From Antedon bifida (lineage: Eukaryota > Echinodermata > Crinoidea > Comatulida > Antedonidae), in contig OY727100.1 in NCBI GenBank assembly GCA_963402885.1, positions 3,596,001 to 3,660,000 on the forward strand: 64,000 bases of DNA. The letters run 5' to 3'. Below, one piece after another: positions 38,335 to 48,799 of the stretch (its first letter is position 1; every line of letters begins with the position of its first letter). The notes under the pieces were generated by a model. That model did not search any database. It saw only the letters and a list, made by a program, of their open reading frames with translations, and was not told where the DNA came from. The position numbers and the translations under genes were made by a program.

Positions 38335-38505
38335 TGTAATTAAACATTTTAAATTCAACGACGACATCCTCTCCCATACTTTCATATTTAAAGCTGATGT
38401 TGTAGGCAATTAGGTCAAGATCACCGGTGTATTCAGGGTCTTCTATTCGTAGTGTGATGGAAGTGAGGTTTTGTTCCAACAGTGTGACTGTAGGCGCATT
38501 TGGAC
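38335..38505 (-). CDS. Fibronectin type III domain, first-half exon
   Basis: 171 bp, phase 1-1, acceptor 'aattatag', donor TTACA/GTAAGT. Encodes PNAPTVTLLEQNLTSITLRI then GDLDLIAYNISFKYES, the A-C strand pattern of FN3 ('P..v.....t.i.l.w......i..Y.v.y'), though the usual Trp is replaced. Joined to 38081-38224 it gives one ~105-residue FN3 domain. Confidence 0.72.
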
Positions 38506-39063
38506 CTATAATTCAATTAACATTTAAAATATTAATAAAATACAAAATAAATAAACTACTTATACTGTATAATAGACAAAACAATTTAAAAAAAAGTATT
38601 TTGCTTATAAAAAAGACAAAGTAAACAGTTAAATTTTACCCAAAACCTTTGACTTCCAGATATGTTTATGATAGGCCAAACAGAAATGAATAACAAAAAA
38701 TGATTCTACTAATAAAAAAAATAAACATTTAAATGTAATCAAAAACCCCTTGACCCCAGACAGTAGATGTTCTGGAGGTTTGTGTTTCACTATTTTCCTC
38801 ATATTTTTCTCCCTACCAAATTTCAGTACTTTTTACACTAGGCCTATTTATAGTTTGTCCATGATTATCATTCTGTAATTAACAGTGCAATTAAATGTCA
38901 CTCATTTGCTCATGTGCACCAGCTTCTTGATACTGTATCTAAATTTCTCCAGTGTCATTTGAATTCTGGAATATAGCATCACATGTGTTTCACGTGTATC
39001 ACCTAGTATTGATAGACCATAACCTAACCCTCAACCTAACCATAAAAAAAGATAAATCATCAC
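38506..39063 (-). other. Intron between TM and FN3 exons
   Basis: No exon or element recognised. Confidence 0.4.
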
Positions 39064-39150
39064 CTCCTATAGGCCTAGCAGCGATGAAAGTGATGACGAC
39101 AGCAGCGATGACAACAGCGATGACAGCGATGACAACAGCAACAACCAGTG
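39064..39150 (-). CDS. Candidate transmembrane-helix exon
   Basis: 87 bp between acceptor 'ttctttatag' and donor GGAG/GTGATG, phase 1-1. Encodes LVVAVVIAVIAVVIAAVVIT followed by FIAARPIG: about 25 uninterrupted hydrophobic residues then a basic residue, as in a membrane span. The donor is weaker than its neighbours and the DNA is locally repetitive (gatgacagc-like), so it could be a spurious reading of a microsatellite. The matching phase argues for a real exon. Confidence 0.5.
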
Positions 39151-40246
39151 CTATAAAGAAACATAATGTTAACATTGACAAACAAACCGTGTACTGTACT
39201 GCATTTGATGTACTGTACAGTATAACAATATTGTTGATTTAAAAAAAGATGAGACTGACTGTTATAGGAATTGATTATAAAATACAAGACACAAAACATA
39301 CGTATAAAAAAGAAATACAGAGCAAAATATATAAGTTTCTGATCTGTGGATCCTTTGGTGTCTGATTTGCTTGCTTAACAAGCCTGGGTCCTAGGTTCAA
39401 ATCATGGCTCTGTCACAGTTCTCGCGGTCAATTCAATAAAGTGCCACTACCTCGGCTCAAATTAGACTTTTGGTTTAGAATGCATGGTTTTTTTTCTTTG
39501 TATCTGTGAGTAGTATTCTTGTTGTCAGTAAAGAATATTAATTCAACTCAAATTTTAAGCAAGAAACTCAAGCAAGCCCTTTTTTATTTCAATTGATTTT
39601 AAATGTAACCCTTGATTATGTTTTTAGACAATTGTAATAATATATGAAATCCGCAATATTCAGCATGTCTGCTGTATATATATGTAGGCTTAGGTCATAA
39701 GTAAATGTTTTTAATAATTGTAAATTTTATTTATTTAGTTTTAAATATACTATGTCACTAAAAAAACACGTTTTAACAATAATCACAAATATGTACGCGT
39801 CACTTGCATGTGACAAGAAAGGATTGAGAACGTGACCTTTGTTTAAAATAATTTTAATAATACAAGAGAATATACATATTATATGCCTTATATAGATAAG
39901 TTGTACGAGCAAGCTGAAATAAAAGTGGGACGAGCCCATAAAAGACCAAAAAAAATATAATAACAACCTATTGTTTCCCCGACATCTAGGAGAGCAAGAC
40001 AGGACTTGCACTTCCTGTATAAATGTCTTACTTCTAAGTTTGATTGTAATATTGTTTCGTTGTTTTATTTTAACAAATGTATTTACTACTACTAATATTG
40101 ATTAATTGTTTAGGTATTCGATTTAAGATTTGAACTATTTAAAGCTCCATTCCTCCTGCCGCCTTTAGATCCACAATGCAATCGAATAATATTAAACATT
40201 GTTTGATCAGGTTACTAAAAACCAATCAGCTAAACTGTTTACATAC
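39151..40246 (-). other. Intron with tRNA-like SINE relic
   Basis: 39345-39480 contains a B-box-like 'ggttcaaatc' preceded by a tRNA-like arm, suggestive of a tRNA-derived SINE. Otherwise nothing recognised. Confidence 0.4.
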
Positions 40247-40315
40247 CTGTTTTTGTTATTGCTGTTCTGGGTAATTCAATGTCTACGTTTTTAACTACAT
40301 CAACTTTTTTTTCAC
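40247..40315 (-). CDS. Small linker exon A
   Basis: 69 bp, phase 1-1, acceptor 'tatatgatacag', donor ACAG/GTATGT. Encodes EKKVDVVKNVDIELPRTAIT then KT. It is a paralogue of linker exon B at 43404-43466. No domain recognised; polar and short, so probably a hinge. Confidence 0.55.
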
Positions 40316-40649
40316 CTGTATCATATAGCAAAAGTAAAGAAATATTAGGGGGCACTTCGTTCGATATGCAACGGCCGCTGACAACCAAACTACGTCATGT
40401 TAATTCATTGTGCGCATGCAAATCGAAAGCATCCTATTGTGAAAGTCATTGGTCTTTATCTTGTTAATTTTAAAAATATTCTTTTTAAAGAAATTGAATA
40501 CGATAAAGAAAAAATTTTTTTTTGATGACTAGGCCTACTATTAATGTTGTTGATTACATTATTTGTAATCAATAACAGTATTCAAATATGGTATAAAGTG
40601 TTTATTATTGTTTATTTTCTGTATATTTTTTGAGTTGGTACAGTACGTA

Positions 40650-40790
40650 CAAGACCATTTTTAGTAGCGTGCTAACGCGACTCATGTAGCTCACTATGTC
40701 GGTCGGTCGGTTGGTTGGGCGGTAAACGCTAACTCAAATTTGAGCACGCGACTGCAGCCATGTATATGGCCTTGTTCTTTGTATACTGAC
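40650..40790 (+). repeat. Dispersed repeat with (gtcg)n and 'gcacgcgact...ggccttgtt'
   Basis: The same module is at 54370-54580 (+) and inverted at 60445-60560; a partial copy lies at 43780-43865. Always 'tatgtcggtcggtcgg' then 'agcacgcgact' then 'ggccttgtt'. Mobile element of unknown class. Confidence 0.6.
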
Positions 40791-40825
40791 TTGTTGGAAT
40801 TTGTATTTTGTTATTGCACTATTGT

Positions 40826-41179
40826 TTAAAGATGTATTGTCCCCCAAAAACATGAAAAATAAAGATTAATTAAATCAGACTTTGAATAGGTTATTTTGTA
40901 GTTTTAATAAAGTGAATCACTTTCGTAGAAAAAAAACAGGAAAAAATAATGTTTTCACTTATAAAATAACATGATAAATGGTTAAATTCAACCAAAAATC
41001 CATTGGCTGGCAGCCAATTTGACCATTTTTTGCTTTAAATTCCAGTTTTTTCAGGTAAATACATTTTTTTTCGATCTAATTTTTTGTCAAGGTCAATAAC
41101 TATTATGTGACATTAAAATGGCATATTCAACAACAAAAATTGTAAAAAATTATTTTTAAGGGGGACAATACATCTTTAA
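40826..41179. mobile_element. TTAA-type MITE (copy 2) with empty site preserved at 43894
   Basis: Ends 'agatgtattgtccccc' and 'gggggacaatacatct' are bounded by TTAA on both sides. The duplicated segment at 43886-43905 has the same flanks with a single TTAA and no insert. TTAA duplication fits piggyBac- or Kolobok-type transposition. Confidence 0.9.
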
Positions 41180-41226
41180 ATGAATTTATTAAACTGATTC
41201 AAATAACAGGAATTTTAATATAACAG

Positions 41227-41374
41227 GTGCTGTAGCGTTATGGGGTTAAAATGTGGGAATCCCGACACCCAAGAATCTCTCTGTAAAATGTGTGCTCAGA
41301 GCGAAATAAACGCCGATGAGGTTTCTCTATTTATCCAAAATATGAAAAACATATCGACTGGGAATACCAAACAT
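41227..41374 (+). CDS. Cys-rich (A20-like zinc finger) exon, copy A
   Basis: 148 bp between acceptor 'taatataacag' and donor CAT/GTAAGT. Encodes CCSVMGLKCGNPDTQESLCK then MCAQSEINADEVS and NMKNISTGNTKH. 'GNPDTQESLCKMC' resembles the 'GNPxTxGlCskC' half of A20 fingers found in ubiquitin-pathway proteins such as ZFAND and TNFAIP3. The second Cys is displaced, so zinc binding is not certain. The exon is on the strand opposite the NLR exons, within what would be an NLR intron. Confidence 0.5.
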
Positions 41375-41750
41375 GTAAGTACTTCCTTCAATTAATGACC
41401 GCTGTACCACTGCCCCGGATGGGATGATCTTTTACCATTAGCTGCTCTCTTCAATTAAGGACTCTCTCTAAAGACCACGACTTGGGTGGACCTAACTAGT
41501 TAGCATTTTCCTTAAAATGTTCACTCCAATTCAAGATCACTTTAAAATAAACAGCAATTTACGGCGACGGCCGGTTGCACAGAGAGCGCGCGCGGCGATA
41601 TCATAAATATCGCAATTGTTCTAAAATCATGTAGGCCTACGTCCCGAAACAATTATAAAGATAGTACAGACCTACTACTAGAGATGCGTACATTTATCCA
41701 ATACTTTATGATAAATAACAGTTTGTTATGTTTTTTGTTATTATTACAAG

Positions 41751-41863
41751 ATGTTGAAAAGGTTATTCAGGATAAAACTTACAATACCGACAGCCATATT
41801 TATTTGCAATTGGACGGTCATAATAACTCAACCAGTACTTTCATTCAGTGGCTGATGGATTGA
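41751..41863 (+). CDS. Possible terminal exon after the Cys-rich exon, copy A
   Basis: Acceptor 'attattacaag', then a stretch whose homologue at 50971-51093 ends QLDGHNNPTSTFIQWLMD-stop. Copy A has a 1-nt deletion relative to copy B, so from phase 0 it stops in a different frame. Weak model. Confidence 0.3.
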
Positions 41864-41949
41864 TTATACAACATAGAAGCCATGGTTAGGCTTTTTAGGT
41901 CTCATTATATTTTCCTGAATGACATTTGTGGGCTTTGTAGATGTTTCTC

Positions 41950-43250
41950 AAGTATTAGGATATGGCTTTATCACCAAGGCATTTTACAATATTGCTTCTC
42001 TTTATAACTCTTCGAATAATTAATTTTATAAATAATATTTCATATTTATGAATATTAATATTTTCACTTGACATACACTTTTAAACAGTGTTTCAAAGGT
42101 TGAATTATATTTTGAGTTGTATATAAAAGATTACACTGATGTAAAAAACTTAGTTTTACATTTTTTTTAATAGCAAAATTATACAATTTTTTAACCTGGA
42201 CAAAAGTGTCCTGTCCGCGACGTTAGAAATGTCCAGTCCGTAACGACATATAAATCATATTTATTAATAAATTTGCAGTTAAATTTTTATAATTAACATT
42301 CAGGTATCTAAAATAACTATATCTGGCAGCATAATAATGCAAAACAAATTTTAAAATCTCTTTTAAATGAGGAGAAATATTACAATACGTAAACCTTCTT
42401 AAAAGTCATGTCCATTTTTGGACAGTCTTTTTTCTTTTTTTGACTGCCATATATGTATACATTTATTCTACTTTGAATCTTGTATTCTTTTTTATTTCTA
42501 AGATATATCTAGTTATATTCTCAAAAATGTCCCGTCCGTAACAAAAAATACTGTGGAATACCCCTATACCATAATATTATAATAGAATCATTGTTTTTTT
42601 GGTGTGTTAAATTTCAATAGAGATTGAGTTGAGTATGTGACGTGGGCAATAAAACAACAACTCAACTTAGTTACCGTGTGTACGAGTGATTCTTAAATTA
42701 AAACCTTTGTTAAATAAGTAAATTAAAAATATTAAATTATAAAATGATTAACATAGGCCTATTGAAACCTACAACTATTATGAGGGAAGTTTTCTTTCTT
42801 TTCTTTCTTTTATTCAATTTTTCACACTTCAAAAATAATACAAGTTATGTGAAACATTAAGGTAATCAAACTAATTTAAACAAAATATATAGAGAAACTT
42901 GTACAACAAAGAAGTGTGAAAGGAGGTCAAATAAGTATGATACTTTAAGCTTGACCCCCTAACAAGACTGCAGTTGCGGTACATGACAAAAAACAGCACA
43001 TGAAATATTGATATTTGCTGTACAAAATGCCTAGTAAAAATTAGAGAATAACAAATATCAGTAATAGTTTTAAATCATAATTATCCTAATCTCGTATCTA
43101 TTTTTTTTTAATAAAACAAAAATAAATCCGAAGAAACTTAAATATTCGATATAAAAAAGAACCGATTATCTTCGATGATGTTGATGGTTAAAATAAGAAT
43201 ATTAAAACATGATAATAATAACAACCAAATTTAATGTCATGTTTTATAAA
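41950..43250. other. Spacer between the two duplicate segments
   Basis: No gene recognised. It contains three copies of a 'tgtcc(t/a/c)gtccg' motif near 42207, 42232 and 42528. Confidence 0.4.
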
Positions 43251-43403
43251 GGATTAAACAGACAAATGTATCTACTACCATTAATGATTAATTCTTTAAG
43301 TATTCGATTAATTTGAACATCTATCTCATACCACTTTTAAATCCACAATGCAATCGATCAATATCAAAGGTTGTTTGATCAGGTTAAAAACTGGTTTACT
43401 CAC

Positions 43404-43466
43404 CTGATTTTGTTATTGCTGTTCCTGCTGTTCCTTGTAATTGAATGTTATCAACTTGTTGTTCAC
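43404..43466 (-). CDS. Small linker exon B
   Basis: 63 bp, phase 1-1, acceptor 'tatatgatacag', donor TCAG/GTGAGT. Encodes EQQVDNIQLQGTAGTAITKS. It diverges from linker A by substitutions and in-frame indels while keeping splice sites and phase, which suggests selection on the exon. Confidence 0.55.
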
Positions 43467-45016
43467 CTGTATCATATAGCAAAGTAAAGAAACATTAGGG
43501 AACTTTCGATTTGCGACGACCGCTGACGACCAAACTACGTCATATTAATTCATTGTGCTCATGTAAATTGAAAGCCTCCTATTGTGAAAGTCATTGGTCT
43601 TTATCTTGTTAATTTTGAAAATATTCTTTTCAAAGAAATTGAATACGATACAGAAAAATGTCTTTTTCGATGACTACTATTAATGTTGTTGATTAATTTT
43701 GTAATCAATAACAGTATTCAAATAATGGTATAAAGTGTTTATTATTGTTTATTTTCTGTATATTTTTTGAGTTGGTACAGTACGTACAAGACCATTTTTA
43801 GTCAAATTTGAGCACGCGACTGCAGCCATGTATATGGCCTTGTTCTTTGTATACTGACTTGTTGGAATTTGTATTTTGTTATTGCACTATTGTTTAAATG
43901 AATTTATTAAACTGATTCAAATAACAAAAAAAACCCAGGAATTTTAATATAACAGGTGCTGTAGCGTTATGGGGTTAAAATGTGGAAATCCCGACACCCA
44001 AGAATCTCTCTGTAAAATGTGTGCTCAGAGCGAAATAAACGCCGATCTGGGGTAGCACTAACATTTAATTTTGTTTAGCCATTTGGCGAAGGTCAAACAA
44101 ATTTTTTTAGTCAATTCAGTCTATGTATAGCCAAAATGGCTAAAGTCTGATTTTTTTTTTTAGCCAAATTAATTGGTCTTTAGCCAAAATAAAAAATTGA
44201 TTAAAACTAATGGTAAAAACATTTTAGGCAATTTATTGGTTATTAAAACTTGATTATACCCTCTAACAAAAATTAGTATATTTTAATACACTGTACAGGT
44301 ATTTACAGTATTTCTGAAAGTAATTGGTCAGATCATGTTTACCTTAGTTTGACATCTAACCAATTACATAAAGTAGCTACCTGAGGCAAAAGCTACTCCA
44401 CAATACAGTTATTTCAGAAAGGTTAACTGAACTATTTGTATACTGCTATATGTATCTTTTGTGAAGAATATTATTAAAGAATGAAAAACTGTATATAAAA
44501 ATTAAACCAATATTTTATTTCAGATCATAAATATTACTGTAACATGTGCACTGATTAAGTTAAGGGTGGAGAGGCTATAAACCCAGGGGAGGACTGCGCC
44601 TCCCTTTTCACCAAGAAAATAATTTTGAAATGATTGTAGGAGAATGAAATAGAATGAAACAAGATATTAGAATGACAGCATGTAATGACAATATGAATGG
44701 TAAACCGTAAGGTTAGGGCCCATGCACTATGTGCATGCGAGACGCATCACACCCAAAACTTGACAAACATTCTATAAATAATACTATAAAATATACTATA
44801 AATAGATAAACAAAACCTCTATAAATATACAGTTTAGGTTTACACAGTAAACATCTTGAATGAACACACATGCAGTAGGCCTACTCTATATGTTTAATGC
44901 TGTACATTATATGATAATACTGTAATGATTTTTAAAAACAACCATTTTCATATGAAACAAAAATTACAGTTGTTTACAGTCATCATCTGTTATCTGGGAT
45001 AATGAAAAGTTAGCAT

Positions 45017-48000
45017 TTATTCTCTCCTTTCATTCATTGAAAGCATGGCATTAAACCCTGTGCGTTTCTTGGCATTTGCCCAGACTTCGAATGCTCTCTC
45101 ATACTCAAAGTCTTCAATTTCTGGTGATTCCAAGTACAAGATCATTAGATTATGCATATGATCGACTGTCAGCATATTTCTGTATTCGGATTTGATGGCG
45201 TTGTATCCTGATATACCTCTTTCGCAACTTACAGATGTCACTGGTAATGTGAGGCCAATAGCTGCCAGTTTGCTTAGGTTTGGGTAAGCTTCTCTGTTTT
45301 CATTAATGAACTGGGACATTACTTCTGCCAGGTCACACATAGCAAACCTATCACTTGCTAAAATGAACTTGAGAAGATGCCATTCGGCTCTTGCTTCCTC
45401 TTGACAAATTATATGTGCGTATGTCGTTAGGAGTGTATTTACATGAGCCTCCTGAACATCACTGGTCATGTGCTTTAGATGTTTTGGGTACAACACCATG
45501 AACGCATCCATTATCTTCATGTCTGGAAAAGTAGATGAAAGCTGTGCAACAACTGCATCCACAAAAGCAATAGTTGCTTCTTTAAATTGCTGCCGGTGCT
45601 TTGCAGAGTCCTTCAAGTCATGTGTCTTATAGATCAGATACCCAGAACTACATACTTCGGCCGGTACGATACTTTCGATCTCTTGTGAATACGGACCTGG
45701 AGTAGTAAGTAACGATTGTATAGCTAATATAGCTGCATCAATTTGGGGTTTGATATGACCGTAAGTTACACTGTTTTTCTGCATCGACAGAGAAAGCAAG
45801 CCTAAAATGCCAATAGCATCTGCCAGAAAGTGGGTCATCCTGACAAATTTTACTGTCGCCATCTGTGTCATTACACCATGTAATAATGCTCTTCCTTCTG
45901 CATTCCTTTCAATACCTGCAGCCCCCAAAGATGATATGACACTACATATGCATCCTGTTAGTGCTTGTACGCTGTTGCTAAATGAAAGCCATCTGGTAAA
46001 AAAAACTTGTCTAATCTTCTTTGCTCTCTCCTGGTTTAGGTCTTTGCTGTTGGCAAGTATTCTTTGAAACTTAGGTGAAAATTTCAATGCTTTTGCAAAT
46101 GTGTTTAAGATTGCTATGTACTTAACAATGTATGGCACCTTGTTTGCAGCTTTCTCACTAGCAAGCTGTAATCGGTGTGCCATACAGTGTGTTGTCACCA
46201 GGTGGGGAATATCTTTCTTGAATCTACAATAACAAGTAAGATTGTTTTCTGTTATTCATTATTAAATCATTTCTAAAACAATAATTTGTCAATTGTCAAA
46301 TACGTAACCGATTTACTTGCCTTGTAGCTACTCCTTTGCGTACACCCATCATCACACTTGCGCCATCAGTGGCTAAGCCAACCATGTGGGTCTTGTCTAG
46401 ATTACCAACTGCCTCATTTGCCACTCGGTATATTTCATTGGAATCAGTTATTTGCAGTTGGCAGGCTTTGAAATATTTGGTTTTAACTTTCCCATCAATA
46501 TCCACATAACGGATATATATAATCTAGTAGTAGACAATAAATTATATCAATTACTGCAGTAATCTCTAATTTATTTATAATAATAGCATGACGGGTAATA
46601 ATAATAATGGGTATCATATAAAACTACTAATTAAATAAATTCATGTGCAGATTGTTGCTTCAGTCCATATAAAAAAAGCAGACATCCTGGCCTGGAATGG
46701 AGGTTTATGATTACTTAATTAATTAATAGGCGATTGTTAGAGGGTTATCTTTACAGAATGCAGTATAGGATTTTCTCAAAGATAATTCTTCTTTTAGTCA
46801 TTCATTCTTTATTTAATTATTTTTTATTTTATCTTGACAGACTTTTATGACAGTACTGTACTGTATTTAGATTTTGGAAAAACTATAATCGTATAAAAAC
46901 ACACACCAATATTGACAAATCACTGACATCGGTAGCTTCATCCATCTCCAGTGAATAGAATGGATAAGGGCTTCCTGCTCTTTCTGACAACAGATTTTCA
47001 GAAATCACTGTTGCAAGTGTCTCATAGATCTCATTAATGGATTTATTGTGCTGGTAATGTGGGTTCCCTTTTGATGGACGTAGTGCCTGTAAGCTTGTAA
47101 CACCCTAAGAAAATAAAATGCTTAAAATAGTAAGACTGATTTAAGAATTTTAATGAATAACTGTATATTTAATAGAGTTGATACCATTATACTTACATTG
47201 AATATTTGTAGTCTGATCAGTTTTGAGTTCTTGCTAGATGGTATAGCTTCTTGTGATTGGGTTAGCACTGTTGCCATTTGTGCTATTATGGCGGATTTTG
47301 TTGCATCATATGCTTTTGCTTTAGCATGCCTCATGTCTGATACAAGGCCAGGAATTTTCTTAGCATCTTTGTGGTCGACTCCCATCTGGTGTTTTACAAA
47401 GTCATCTTTTTTTGGATTATTTGTAAATTTTCCACTAACGTAGATGTTTTTTTTATGAGCCGCTACACAGTCTTTACATTTATATGTTTTCTCATCTTCA
47501 ATGAGCAGCCATGGAAATTCCGTCAGCCAACTACGTTTAAATGACCTACGTGGTTTGGTTGGACAGGTTGCTTGGCTTGTGTTTGCTGACTGTTGGTCTG
47601 CTTTATCTGAAGTAAGAGGAAAGACATTGGCAGGATGTCGGGATTCAGTAGGGGACATTGGAGCATCAGTGGGGGACATGTGAGCATCAGTTGAGACAAT
47701 TATAGGTGGTGACACATCTTGTTGGCAATGTGAAAAAGGAGATACCCGTTCATGATGTGAATCTGATGAAGTAGGTGGTTGGATGGTCCCTATAGTAAAG
47801 AACTTGCCGAGTTTGGATTGCTTGTTTCCTTTTCCTTTCTTGCTTACAGTGGTCGAAACATCAATGCTACTTCTTTTTAAGGTTGGCCAACACTCAGTAG
47901 ATATTACTGGAGCAACATGATTTGGTTGGTAGATTGCGCCCTGCTCAATGCTAAAATTCCCATCCCTGGTCCACAGCACAATAATATCGAGATTACGGGT

Positions 48001-48732
48001 AGAGTAAGGATTTTTACTTGTGTCATATTTTCGTTTTGACTGCGAGTCAAAATGCTGCAGTGGATGAATTACAGCATTCATAAGTGGACGATGTGTAAAA
48101 GGAAGAGATGGATAAAGGGAAATTACATCGCGTCCTAAAACGGTGCTGAGAGCCATAAGATGCAAGATTGAGCCCCAACGTTTGTCATTATAGGTTTGAG
48201 TGGCTTCATGTTCTAGACCTTTCAGCATACCAGACTCCAGTGCCACCTCCAATGAGTCCGGGCCCAAAACAGAGTGAAGAAGTGTATCTTTGTCTATACC
48301 AATGGACCTACACGCAACCTCCAAGTGATAGTGTGTAAAATATTCATGAACATTTTGTGTCAACTCTACTGCACAATCTTTCCGGAGGGAAGAAGCTAGA
48401 TTTTCGTTACCTGAAAAAAACAAACTCAGGAACTAAACTAAAATAGAACTAGAATAGAACTGTAAATAACTTTAAATGGTGTTTTAAATGTGTTTTCTAT
48501 GAAAGTACTGTAACTGTTCTAATAAAAATGATATACATATGATGGATTTTCAACAAAATTTAATCATATAAAGTTATTTCCCAGAATACATACCTGCAAT
48601 AAGAATAGAAACACTGTTGAACAAACAGTTTCCATTGCCTGTAGATTTGATTGCTTTAAACTCATGTGCACCTGATACAAAGTTTGTAATATCTGTTGGG
48701 ATAAGGTTGCTGGAAAATCTGTCCACCTCCAT
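45017..48732 (-). CDS. OTU-domain/TTF zinc finger/hAT transposase, five coding exons
   Basis: Exons leftward: ...48732-48594 (start MEVDRF), 48410-47197, 47104-46907, 46523-46321, 46224-45017. Exons 1-2 give an OTU-like cysteine protease start with catalytic-type STGNGNCLFNSVSILIAG. Then comes a TTF-type zinc finger (RSWLTEFPWL, YKCKDC, FVKHQMGVDH). The hAT RNase H core follows: SLEMDEATDVSDLSILV (first Asp), HMVGLATDGASVMMGV (second Asp), THCMAHRLQLA, FFTRWLSF. The C-terminal dimerisation domain contains LPVTSVSCERGISGYNAIKS. Exon 4 to 5 uses a GC donor (AG/GCAAGT). The last acceptor gives a 1-nt frame mismatch at about 46200, unless an AG 7 nt further in is used. It is therefore either marginally broken or spliced unusually. 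Confidence 0.8.
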
Positions 48733-48799
48733 GTTACTTGTTAAGCTGATATCAATATATTTTCTGAAAATGTATGTAACAGTTAATAATAATATCAAT

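Larger units (their letters stand above)
40080..41950. repeat. Segmental duplication copy A (linker exon plus A20-like exon)
   Basis: Matches copy B at 43250-44046 plus 50731-51230 through linker exon, spacer, Cys-rich exon and following exon. Copy A has an extra TTAA MITE; copy B has an extra 6.7-kb hAT element. Confidence 0.85.

Noticed and set aside
38952..39242. Thr/Ala-rich plus-strand frame
   Set aside because: It is the complement of the hydrophobic TM exon's repetitive DNA; low-complexity artefact.
47153..47443. Plus-strand frame opposite the transposase
   Set aside because: Antisense to the TTF finger/OTU exon, which has clear motifs on the minus strand.
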